Positions 23,396 to 30,231 of a DNA stretch of 40,648 bases are shown one piece after another; the stretch's first letter is position 1, and each line of letters starts with the position of its first letter. A program made the position numbers and the translations under genes. This DNA comes from Aquipseudomonas alcaligenes MRY13-0052. Its GTDB lineage: Bacteria; Pseudomonadota; Gammaproteobacteria; Pseudomonadales; Pseudomonadaceae. Where the stretch lies: assembly GCA_000474255.1 (NCBI GenBank), contig BATO01000059.1:1-40648 (forward strand), written 5' to 3'. The notes under the pieces are model-generated. The model had not been told where the DNA came from. It worked only from the letters and a program-made list of their open reading frames with translations, and searched no databases.

Positions 23396-25504
23396 GTGAA
23401 CCCGGTAATCAAGAAATTCCAGTTCGGTCAGTCGACCGTAACCCTCGAGACTGGCCGTATCGCCCGTCAAGCTTCCGGTGCCGTTCTGGTCACCATGGAC
23501 CAAGACGTCACCGTACTGGTGACCGTGGTCGGCGCCAAGCAAGCCGACCCGGGCAAGGGCTTCTTCCCGCTGTCCGTCCACTACCAGGAAAAAACCTACG
23601 CAGCCGGCCGCATCCCCGGTGGTTTCTTCAAGCGTGAAGGCCGTCCTTCCGAGAAAGAGACCCTGACCTCGCGCCTGATCGACCGTCCGATCCGCCCGCT
23701 GTTCCCGGAAGGTTTCCTCAACGAAGTGCAGGTCATCTGCACCGTGGTCTCCACTAACAAGAAGACCGATCCGGACGTCGCCGCGATGATCGGTACTTCC
23801 GCTGCCCTGGCCATCTCCGGCATTCCCTTCGCCGGCCCGATCGGTGCCGCTCGCGTGGCCTACCACGAGAGCACTGGCTACCTGCTGAACCCGAACTACG
23901 AGCAGCTCAAGGCTTCCAGCCTGGACATGGTCGTTGCCGGTACCCAGGACGCCGTGCTGATGGTTGAATCCGAAGCCCAGGAACTGACCGAAGACCAGAT
24001 GCTCGGTGGCGTGCTGTTCGCCCACCAGGAATTCCAGGCCGTGATCAACGCCGTCAAGGAATTCGCTGCCGAAGCCGGCAAGCCGACCTGGAACTGGACC
24101 GCTCCGGTCGAGAACACCGCTCTGCTCGGCGCCATCAAGGCCGAGTTCGGCGAGGCCATCTCCCAGGCCTACACCATCACCATCAAGCAAGACCGCTACA
24201 ACCGCCTCGGCGAGCTGCGTGACCAGGTCGTCGCCCGCTTCGCTGGCGAAGAAGCCGGTCAATTCCCGGCCGGTGAAGTCAAGGACGCCTTCGGCCTCCT
24301 GGAATACCGCACCGTGCGCGAGAACATCGTCAACGGCAAACCGCGTATCGACGGCCGCGACACCCGCACCGTACGTCCGCTGAAGATCGAAGTCGGCGTG
24401 CTCGACAAGACTCACGGTTCCGCCCTGTTCACCCGTGGCGAAACCCAGGCTCTGGTCGTTGCCACCCTCGGTACCGCCCGTGATGCCCAGCTGCTGGACA
24501 CCCTGGAAGGCGAGCGCAAAGACGGCTTCATGCTGCACTACAACTTCCCGCCCTTCTCGGTGGGCGAGTGCGGCCGTATGGGTAGCGCCGGCCGTCGCGA
24601 GATCGGTCACGGTCGCCTGGCCCGTCGTGGCGTTTCCGCCATGCTGCCGAAGAGCGATGAGTTCCCCTACACCATCCGTGTGGTGTCGGAAATCACTGAG
24701 TCCAACGGCTCCAGCTCCATGGCTTCCGTCTGCGGCGCCTCCCTGGCCCTGATGGACGCTGGCGTGCCGATGAAGGCACCGGTCGCTGGTATCGCCATGG
24801 GTCTGGTCAAGGAAGGTGACAAGTTCGCCGTTCTGACCGACATCCTCGGTGACGAAGACCACCTGGGCGACATGGACTTCAAGGTAGCCGGTACCGCCAA
24901 AGGCGTAACCGCGCTGCAGATGGACATCAAGATCAACGGCATCACCGAAGAGATCATGGAGATCGCCCTGGAGCAGGCACTGGAAGCACGCCTGAACATC
25001 CTCGGTCAGATGAACCAGATCATCGGTCAGTCCCGTACCGAGCTGTCGGCCAACGCTCCGACCATGATCGCGATGAAGATCGACACCGATAAGATCCGTG
25101 ACGTCATCGGCAAGGGCGGCGCCACCATCCGCTCCATCTGCGAAGAGACCAAGGCTTCCATCGACATCGAAGACGATGGCAGCGTGAAGATCTTCGGCGA
25201 AACCAAGGAAGCTGCCGAGGCTGCACGTCAGCGCGTACTGGGCATCACCGCGGAAGCCGAGATCGGCAAGGTCTACGTGGGCAAGGTCGAGCGCATCGTC
25301 GACTTCGGCGCCTTCGTCAACATCCTCCCGGGCAAAGACGGCCTGGTGCACATCTCGCAGATCAGCGACAAGCGCATCGACAAGGTCACCGACGTCCTGC
25401 AGGAAGGCCAGGAAGTGAAGGTACTGGTGCTGGACGTGGACAACCGCGGCCGCATCAAGCTGTCCATGAAAGACGTGGACGCAGCTGAGGCTTCGGGCGT
25501 TTGA
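23396..25504 (+). CDS. pnp: Polynucleotide phosphorylase
   Basis: PNPase is the phosphorolytic 3'-5' exoribonuclease of the RNA degradosome. The 702-residue product has two RNase PH-like domains (about 10-145 and 320-455, the second with [11 protein letters not shown] and GRREIGHG), the linking alpha-helical domain, a KH domain (about 555-615, with [15 protein letters not shown]) and an S1 domain (about 620-690, with [27 protein letters not shown]). The start is GTG at 23396, giving the conserved [12 protein letters not shown]-terminus. A strong terminator follows the stop. E. coli pnp autoregulates through an RNase III-cut leader hairpin; the inverted repeat at 23242-23324 could serve similarly. 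Confidence 0.98.
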   Translation: MNPVIKKFQFGQSTVTLETGRIARQASGAVLVTMDQDVTVLVTVVGAKQADPGKGFFPLSVHYQEKTYAAGRIPGGFFKREGRPSEKETLTSRLIDRPIRPLFPEGFLNEVQVICTVVSTNKKTDPDVAAMIGTSAALAISGIPFAGPIGAARVAYHESTGYLLNPNYEQLKASSLDMVVAGTQDAVLMVESEAQELTEDQMLGGVLFAHQEFQAVINAVKEFAAEAGKPTWNWTAPVENTALLGAIKAEFGEAISQAYTITIKQDRYNRLGELRDQVVARFAGEEAGQFPAGEVKDAFGLLEYRTVRENIVNGKPRIDGRDTRTVRPLKIEVGVLDKTHGSALFTRGETQALVVATLGTARDAQLLDTLEGERKDGFMLHYNFPPFSVGECGRMGSAGRREIGHGRLARRGVSAMLPKSDEFPYTIRVVSEITESNGSSSMASVCGASLALMDAGVPMKAPVAGIAMGLVKEGDKFAVLTDILGDEDHLGDMDFKVAGTAKGVTALQMDIKINGITEEIMEIALEQALEARLNILGQMNQIIGQSRTELSANAPTMIAMKIDTDKIRDVIGKGGATIRSICEETKASIDIEDDGSVKIFGETKEAAEAARQRVLGITAEAEIGKVYVGKVERIVDFGAFVNILPGKDGLVHISQISDKRIDKVTDVLQEGQEVKVLVLDVDNRGRIKLSMKDVDAAEASGV

Positions 25505-25526
25505 TCCCCGGTCAAGGCAAATGAGA

Positions 25527-25555
25527 GAGGGCCCCTTGCGGGCCCTCTTTTTTTT
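25527..25555 (+). terminator. Strong intrinsic terminator after pnp
   Basis: GAGGGCCC (25527-25534) pairs with GGGCCCTC (25540-25547) around a CTTGC loop, followed by an eight-T run. It lies 22 nt after the pnp stop and closes the rimP-pnp gene cluster. Confidence 0.92.
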
Positions 25556-25601
25556 CCCGGAAAATGGCGCGCCGCCAGAATCAGCCCAAGGAAACCGGGT
25601 C

Positions 25602-27014
25602 ATGGACAAGACCTACTGCAAGTACCACCAGAGCCAACCCGCCACCTGGCATTGCCCGCCTTGCGAGCGCCATTTCGGCGACTGCTGCATTCCGCTCAAC
25701 GCCGACGAGCCCAACGAGTCGCCCACCTGCCCGTTGTGCCGGGCGCCGCTGCACTTTCTCGGCGCGGCCAATACGGCGCAGCCCTTCTGGGAGCGCATCC
25801 CCCAGTTCTTCCTCTTTGGCCTGCAGACCGGCCCCCTGGCCTTCGCCGGGCTATTGGCCCTGGCCAGCCTGTTCATGCCGCGTTCGCTGATCCTCTGGAT
25901 CGTCCTGTTCAGCGTCGCCACCAAGTACTTCCACAGCGTCATCGAGGCGGCCAGCGAAGGCGGGCGCGAGGCTCCCGGCCTGGCCACGGCCTTCGTTGGC
26001 GAGGGCTTCTCGCTGTTCATCAAGCAACTGGTGGTGTTCCTCGTCGCCTTCGGCGTGCTCTGGCTCGTCGCCGACTTCCAAAGCGAGGCACTGTTCTGGG
26101 CGGTGAACATCGGCCTGATGCTGCTGATGCCGGCGAGCATCATCCGCCTGGCCCTGAACAAGGAGCTGGGGGCGGCGCTGAGCCCCGAGCAACTGGGGGA
26201 GGTGATCAAGGCCATGGGCTGGCGCTACCTCATCCTCTGCATCTTCCTTTTCGCCCTCTGGCAGTCGCCGGACTACGTCACCTACCTGCTCTCCCACGGC
26301 CTGCCGCGCGTGGTGCTGCTGCCCATCGCCGCCTTCCTGTTCGGTTATTTCGGCGTGGTGATGTGCGCCATGATGGGCTACGCCGTCTTCCAGTATCAGG
26401 GTGCCCTGGGCTTCGCCATCGCCGAGGAGGGCGCCCAGGGAGGCCTTCCCGCTGCCGAGTGGCGCCGTCGTCGTGCCCTGGCCGAGGCCGAGGTGCGTAT
26501 CAAGGAAGGCCAGAGCGGCACGGCCCTGGAAACCCTGACCCAGGCCCTGCAGCGCGACCCTGATGACCTCAAGCTCAATGAGCGTTTCCACCAGTTGCTG
26601 TTCGGCCTCAATGAGCGCTCGCGCTGCCTGCGCCATCTCGAACACTACCTGCCCCTGGCCGCGCGCCTGAATGCGCCGCTGGGGGCCACGGCGCTGCTCA
26701 ACGCCCGGCAGTTGCAGGCGGACTACCTGCCGAGCGATGCCCAGGTTTGCGAACGCATCGCGGCCGCGCTGATCGACCGGCACAAGGTGCGCGAGGGCCT
26801 CAGCCTGCTACGCAACCTGCACCAACGCTTCCCCGACTATCCCTTCATCCCGCGCGCCTACCTGCTGGCCGCGCGCGGCTTCGCCGAGGGCCTGGGGCAG
26901 GTCGAGCCTGCGCGCAAGTTGCTGGGCTATATCCGCGCGCGCTACCCGGCTTCCCCCCTGCTCGAGGATGTGAGGGCTTTGGAAGCGACCCTCGAACGGC
27001 TGGCGACGCCCTGA
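25602..27014 (+). CDS. Membrane protein with N-terminal zinc finger and C-terminal TPR-like region
   Basis: I do not recognise a named family for the 470-residue product. Residues 1-55 have a B-box-like metal-binding pattern (Cys6, His9, Cys18, Cys21, Cys28/29, Cys43, Cys46, His51). About six hydrophobic segments follow between residues 70 and 285 (for example FAGLLALASLF, LVVFLVAFGVLWLV, LLPIAAFLFGYFGVVMC). From about 310 to 470 the protein is soluble, helical and TPR-like (EVRIKEGQSGTALETLTQAL, then GLSLLRNLHQRFPDYPF). Such a build suggests a membrane scaffold, with no catalytic motif. The ATG at 25602 is used; the frame runs back through the pnp terminator, which is not credible coding. 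It is monocistronic by context, bounded by the pnp terminator and the BON promoter region. Confidence 0.85.
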   Translation: MDKTYCKYHQSQPATWHCPPCERHFGDCCIPLNADEPNESPTCPLCRAPLHFLGAANTAQPFWERIPQFFLFGLQTGPLAFAGLLALASLFMPRSLILWIVLFSVATKYFHSVIEAASEGGREAPGLATAFVGEGFSLFIKQLVVFLVAFGVLWLVADFQSEALFWAVNIGLMLLMPASIIRLALNKELGAALSPEQLGEVIKAMGWRYLILCIFLFALWQSPDYVTYLLSHGLPRVVLLPIAAFLFGYFGVVMCAMMGYAVFQYQGALGFAIAEEGAQGGLPAAEWRRRRALAEAEVRIKEGQSGTALETLTQALQRDPDDLKLNERFHQLLFGLNERSRCLRHLEHYLPLAARLNAPLGATALLNARQLQADYLPSDAQVCERIAAALIDRHKVREGLSLLRNLHQRFPDYPFIPRAYLLAARGFAEGLGQVEPARKLLGYIRARYPASPLLEDVRALEATLERLATP

Positions 27015-27024
27015 CGGCCTCGAT

Positions 27025-27069
27025 CGTGCAAAGTGCACGTGCCGCTTGGCTGGAAATTGCAATCTGCAA
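27025..27069 (+). promoter_or_regulatory. Two TGCA-N3-TGCA dyads, candidate enhancer sites
   Basis: CGTGCA-AAG-TGCACG (27025-27039) and TTGCA-ATC-TGCAA (27057-27069) share the core TGCA-N3-TGCA. Their centres are 31 bp apart, about three helical turns, and lie about 100 and 130 bp upstream of the predicted sigma-54 start near 27162. This is typical spacing for sites of a sigma-54 activator. I do not know which activator would bind this core. Confidence 0.5.
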
Positions 27070-27134
27070 GCAGGCAAGCGGTACGATTTAATTGTAAGTA
27101 ACTGATTTTATTGAGTTTAATTTTCCTGAGAAGC

Positions 27135-27150
27135 TTGGCACAGGCCTTGC
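27135..27150 (+). promoter_or_regulatory. Putative sigma-54 (RpoN) promoter for the BON-CsbD genes
   Basis: TTGGCACAGGCCTTGC matches the -24/-12 consensus TTGGCACG-N4-TTGCW, with GG and GC exactly 10 bp apart. Only the base after GGCAC and the W after TTGC differ. Predicted initiation near 27162 leaves a 54-nt leader before the ATG at 27216. Confidence 0.62.
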
Positions 27151-27164
27151 GATATCTACAGTGA

Positions 27165-27189
27165 CTGCAGATAGGACAACGCTGCAGAT
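27165..27189 (+). repeat. CTGCAGAT direct repeat in the BON gene leader
   Basis: CTGCAGAT occurs at 27165-27172 and again at 27182-27189, 17 bp apart, just downstream of the predicted sigma-54 start. Each contains the palindrome CTGCAG. It could be an operator or an RNA feature; nothing decides between these. Confidence 0.4.
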
Positions 27190-27215
27190 TATCTAAGAGC
27201 ACAGGAGAACAACTC

Positions 27216-27569
27216 ATGAAACAGTCTTTCAACAAGTGGACCCTTGCCGCTGTAGCTGCCACCGCCCTGAGCCTGCCCCTGGCCGGCACCGCCTTCGCGG
27301 CGCAACCGACCATGCTGGCTGCCAGCGAAACCGTGAACAAGGCTGAAGAGGCCGTTTCCGATACCTGGATCACCAGCAAAGTGAAATCCAGCTTCCTGGC
27401 CGACAAGAATCTCAGCGCCCTGGACATCAAGGTCGAAACCAACAAGGGCGTCGTCTCGCTCTCCGGTGTCGTCGCCAGTGATGCCGAGCGTGATCTGGCA
27501 GTGACCACCGCCAAATCCATCAAGGGTGTTACCGCGGTATCGGCCGACGGCCTGAAATCCGCCGAGTAA
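27216..27569 (+). CDS. Secreted BON-domain protein (OsmY-like)
   Basis: The 117-residue protein has a Sec signal peptide ([20 protein letters not shown] onward, cleavage after GTAFA near residue 28). A single BON domain follows (about 45-115: [20 protein letters not shown], then [23 protein letters not shown] and [10 protein letters not shown]). BON domains bind phospholipid membranes, and E. coli OsmY carries two; the single-domain form is common in Pseudomonas. It is therefore probably a periplasmic envelope-stress protein. An AGGAGA site precedes the ATG. It is followed by a csbD-type gene after 58 bp, a pairing I recall from PAO1 (PA4739-PA4738). Upstream lie a sigma-54-like promoter and two dyads, suggesting tight regulation. 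Confidence 0.92.
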   Translation: MKQSFNKWTLAAVAATALSLPLAGTAFAAQPTMLAASETVNKAEEAVSDTWITSKVKSSFLADKNLSALDIKVETNKGVVSLSGVVASDAERDLAVTTAKSIKGVTAVSADGLKSAE

Positions 27570-27580
27570 CCCTCGCAGCC

Positions 27581-27602
27581 GGCCGCCCGTACCCGGGCGG
27601 CC
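27581..27602 (+). other. GC-rich hairpin between the BON and CsbD genes
   Basis: GGCCGCCCG (27581-27589) pairs with CGGGCGGCC (27594-27602) with a 4-nt loop and no T-tract. It is a likely 3'-end stabilising or differential-expression structure within a two-gene transcript. Confidence 0.55.
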
Positions 27603-27627
27603 CGGCGTACCACCTAAGGAGAACGCC

Positions 27628-27825
27628 ATGAATTCCGACATCATCAAAGGCAAATGGAAACAGCTCAGCGGCCGACTCAAGGAGCGCTGGGGCAATCTGA
27701 CCGACGACGATATCGACGTGGCCGAGGGTCACAGCGAATACCTGGTCGGCAAGTTGCAGGAGCGCTATGGCTGGACCAAGGAAAAGGCCCAGGACGAGCT
27801 GCGCGATTTCAGCAGCAAGCTCTGA
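27628..27825 (+). CDS. CsbD family stress-response protein
   Basis: A 65-residue hydrophilic protein of the CsbD family (E. coli YjbJ relatives), abundant under general stress and of unknown biochemical role. The family signature [19 protein letters not shown] is followed by [15 protein letters not shown] and a C-terminal [15 protein letters not shown] helix; there is no signal peptide. A strong AAGGAG site lies 8 nt before the ATG. It lies 58 bp after the BON gene, from which it is separated by a stable hairpin, and is followed by a bidirectional terminator. Confidence 0.93.
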   Translation: MNSDIIKGKWKQLSGRLKERWGNLTDDDIDVAEGHSEYLVGKLQERYGWTKEKAQDELRDFSSKL

Positions 27826-27841
27826 TCCACAGGATTCACGA

Positions 27842-27870
27842 AAAACCCCGGGCCGCCACCCGGGGTTTTT
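27842..27870. terminator. Bidirectional terminator between csbD-like gene and rhomboid gene
   Basis: CCCCGGG (27846-27852) pairs with CCCGGGG (27859-27865), flanked by A5 on one side and T5 on the other. It can end the BON-CsbD transcript on the plus strand and the rhomboid operon on the minus strand. Confidence 0.85.
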
Positions 27871-27930
27871 CGTTGTGGGTGTCTTGCAGGGGCGCTGCCG
27901 TACAGGTTCACCGGCAGAAACCCGGGCGGA

Positions 27931-29385
27931 TCAGCGCGCCAGGTGCTGCTGGTACAGCCCCAACTGGTGGGTTTGCTCGGCGTCGGGAAACGCCTTGCGC
28001 AGGTAGGCGCCCAGTTCGGCGACACCGCGCAGGTCCTGACGTTGGCCCAGTTGCTTGGCGAGCATCAGGGTCAGGCCGGGCAACTGAGCCGGCGGCGTGG
28101 CCGCACGGCAGAGCACGCGCCATGGTGCCAGAGCCCTCGGGCCTTCGCCGATCTTCAGCAGGCCCTGCAGCAGGTGCAGCTGGATGGCCGGGTGCTGCAG
28201 GAGGCGGTACTGCGCATCGCCGGCGTCATCGGCCAGGCGGCACAGCAGGGTGCGGGCGAGCTTTGGGTCGGGCAGGGCGAAGAGCTGCTTGAGCACCGCG
28301 CTCATCAGCGGCGCGTCGTTGCGGGTCCTGGCAACCGGGTACAGGCGTTCGAGCAGTTCCAGCCGTCCCGGGTAGCGGGTGAGCAGGTCCAGCCCACGGG
28401 CAGGTACCTGGTCCAGAGCGAAGCGGCCGATGAGTTGGTCCAGTGCCGCCAGTTCGCGCTTGAAGGGCGCATCCGGGTCTTCCTTGGCCAGGTATTGCTC
28501 ATCCACCTTCAACCCGCCCAGACGACGTGGCAGCCAGGTGCCGATGAAGCCGAAGCCCAGGCCGCCGAGGTGCGCGTAGTAGTTGACGTGGTCGTTGGCC
28601 AGAAACAGGCCGTAGAGCTCCTTGCCCATCCAGATCGGCAGGATCCACAGCGCCGGCGCCTTGAAGTAGCCGATCAGCGGGCCGAGCCAGTAGAAGAAGT
28701 TGATCCGCCGCAGCCCGTAGACGCCGATGTACATGCCCATCAGGCCCGCCACTGCGCCCGATGCGCCGATGCCGGGTACCCAGCCCGGGTCCAGCACCCA
28801 CCAGAGCAGGTGCGAGGCCAGGCCGCTGGCGATGTACAGCACCAGGTAGGCGCCGCGCCCGAGCGCACGCTCCAAGGCGAAGCCGCAGATGAACAGGAAG
28901 ATCATGTTGCCCAGCAGGTGATCGAAGCTGCCGTGGAGGAACATCGCCCCGAACAGGCCTTCGACGGTAAAGCGCTTGGGCACGAAGCCGAAGCGGTAGC
29001 TGCTGATCTCGTCACGGGCGGCCTCGGCCGGGGCGCGCGCCTTCTGCCAGGCCGGGTCGGCCTGGTAGGCGGGGGAGCGGTGCAGCTGGTCTTCGAATTC
29101 GAGGTCGCGCAGCACGTAGCCAGCCAGGTCCTGGCGGCGCGCGGCGTCGATGCCGCGGCGCTCGTCGGCGTCCAGTTCGTGGCGCTGGGCCAGGCTGTCG
29201 ATGAACAGCGCCCGCTCGCGATTGAGCAGGCCGCCGTCGAGATAGAGATGCACGGCAGCGTCCGTGCGCACTTCGTCACCGCCCTGGTAGGCGAGGTAGA
29301 TCAGCGTGTTGAGGATCACCAGCAACAGGGTGATGACAGGCGGACGTTTCCAGTCCAGCGGGTGTTCGGCGGGGAGGATGATCAA
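27931..29385 (-). CDS. Rhomboid family intramembrane serine protease
   Basis: Rhomboids cleave transmembrane substrates inside the lipid bilayer. The 484-residue protein has TM1 (about 15-33), an unusually long charged insert (about 35-135), then the rhomboid core: HGSFDHLLGN (the HxxxxHxxxN motif, residues 151-160), the nucleophile motif GIGASGAVAGLMG (Ser209) and the catalytic His272 in YYAHLGGLGFG. Residues about 290-484 form a soluble, helical, TPR-like domain. The dyad is intact, so the enzyme is probably active. The start is TTG at 29385 with AAGGA 8 nt upstream. It is last in a minus-strand set with two DUF2845 genes (37 bp gap) and the DUF748 gene, suggesting an envelope role. The substrate is unknown. 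Confidence 0.92.
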   Translation of the reverse strand: MIILPAEHPLDWKRPPVITLLLVILNTLIYLAYQGGDEVRTDAAVHLYLDGGLLNRERALFIDSLAQRHELDADERRGIDAARRQDLAGYVLRDLEFEDQLHRSPAYQADPAWQKARAPAEAARDEISSYRFGFVPKRFTVEGLFGAMFLHGSFDHLLGNMIFLFICGFALERALGRGAYLVLYIASGLASHLLWWVLDPGWVPGIGASGAVAGLMGMYIGVYGLRRINFFYWLGPLIGYFKAPALWILPIWMGKELYGLFLANDHVNYYAHLGGLGFGFIGTWLPRRLGGLKVDEQYLAKEDPDAPFKRELAALDQLIGRFALDQVPARGLDLLTRYPGRLELLERLYPVARTRNDAPLMSAVLKQLFALPDPKLARTLLCRLADDAGDAQYRLLQHPAIQLHLLQGLLKIGEGPRALAPWRVLCRAATPPAQLPGLTLMLAKQLGQRQDLRGVAELGAYLRKAFPDAEQTHQLGLYQQHLAR

Positions 29386-29422
29386 GCGGGACGTCCTTGT
29401 CGCGGATCGGATTCAGGGTGGG

Positions 29423-29719
29423 TCAGTTGCGTTTGCTTTCAACCGACGTCAGGCGGCCACCGGTGAAGTCCAGGTAGTAGTACATGCCGTTGACCGGCCC
29501 GTAGACCCATTCCTCCACCTGCATCTCCTGGCGGCCACTGCGGGTTTCGGAGTAGCCGATGAGGTTGCGGCTGACCGGGTCGCCGCATTTGCGCTGCACT
29601 TCGACGGCGCGGTCGCCCTCGCTGACCAGCGCACTGCCGCAGCGGAAGGTGGCAGCGGAGGCTTCATGGGCCAGCAGCAGGGCCGGCAGCGCGAGCAGGG
29701 AAAGCAGCAGTCTTTTCAT
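29423..29719 (-). CDS. DUF2845 secreted protein, copy 1
   Basis: A 98-residue protein with a signal peptide (MKRLLLSLLALPALLLAHEA, cleavage after ASA near residue 22) and a DUF2845 domain. It has two cysteines (FRCGSAL and RKCGDP) that probably form a disulfide, a GYSETR segment and the EEWVYGPVNGMYYYLDF core. Function is unknown. It is paralogous to the next gene upstream (shared CGxP, EEWVYGPxNGMY and ESKR tail), so the pair arose by tandem duplication. The ATG at 29719 is chosen because the longer frame precedes the signal peptide with non-conserved residues. Confidence 0.88.
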   Translation of the reverse strand: MKRLLLSLLALPALLLAHEASAATFRCGSALVSEGDRAVEVQRKCGDPVSRNLIGYSETRSGRQEMQVEEWVYGPVNGMYYYLDFTGGRLTSVESKRN

Positions 29720-29780
29720 GGGTGGGCGTCCTGTCCGGGAAAAATGGGTGGCAGAGCCTAGCACTGCCGATTCATGGCTG

Positions 29781-30104
29781 TCAGTCGCCACGCTTGCTCT
29801 CGATCTTGATCAGCTTGTTCCCTTCGAAGCGCAGGTATTGGTACATGCCGTTGCGCGGCCCGTAAACCCACTCTTCCACCAGCACTTCGCTGGTGTTGCC
29901 GTAGCGATCGACCTTCTCGCGGTAGCCCAGGCTGGTGCGGCTGGCAGGCTCACCGCACTTGAGCTGTACCTGTGAGGTGCTGTCGTCCTGGCTGATCAGG
30001 CCGCCGCCTTCGCAGCGCAGCGTGGAGGAGGCCTGGGCAGATGCGGCGGCCAGGAACAGGGGCAGGGCGAGCAGGGGGAGGATCTTCACGAATGCTTCCG
30101 TCAT
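29781..30104 (-). CDS. DUF2845 secreted protein, copy 2
   Basis: A 107-residue exported protein of the same DUF2845 family as its downstream neighbour. It has a signal peptide ending near AQA-SSTL, cysteines in LRCEGGG and LKCGEP, and EEWVYGPRNGMYQYLRFEGN ending IESKRGD. Function is unknown. The ATG at 30104 is given, but GTG at 30089 (reading MKILPLLALPLF) has a better-spaced GGA-type ribosome site and a more typical signal peptide start. It lies 61 bp before copy 1 and 127 bp after the DUF748 gene on the same strand. Confidence 0.88.
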   Translation of the reverse strand: MTEAFVKILPLLALPLFLAAASAQASSTLRCEGGGLISQDDSTSQVQLKCGEPASRTSLGYREKVDRYGNTSEVLVEEWVYGPRNGMYQYLRFEGNKLIKIESKRGD

Positions 30105-30231
30105 TCAGGTTGGGATTTCAGCCTACGCCGCCGAGGCGCGGCTGTCAGCAGGGCCGGGTGCCGCACGAAAACTCGTGCAACACAGCCGTTTGGACAGGTG
30201 GAAAGAGGGGGAATTCCAGGGGGCCGGGCAG

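Noticed and set aside
25521-25601. N-terminal extension of the zinc-finger membrane protein
   Set aside because: It would translate the pnp terminator and has no ribosome site; the ATG at 25602 begins the Cys/His module.
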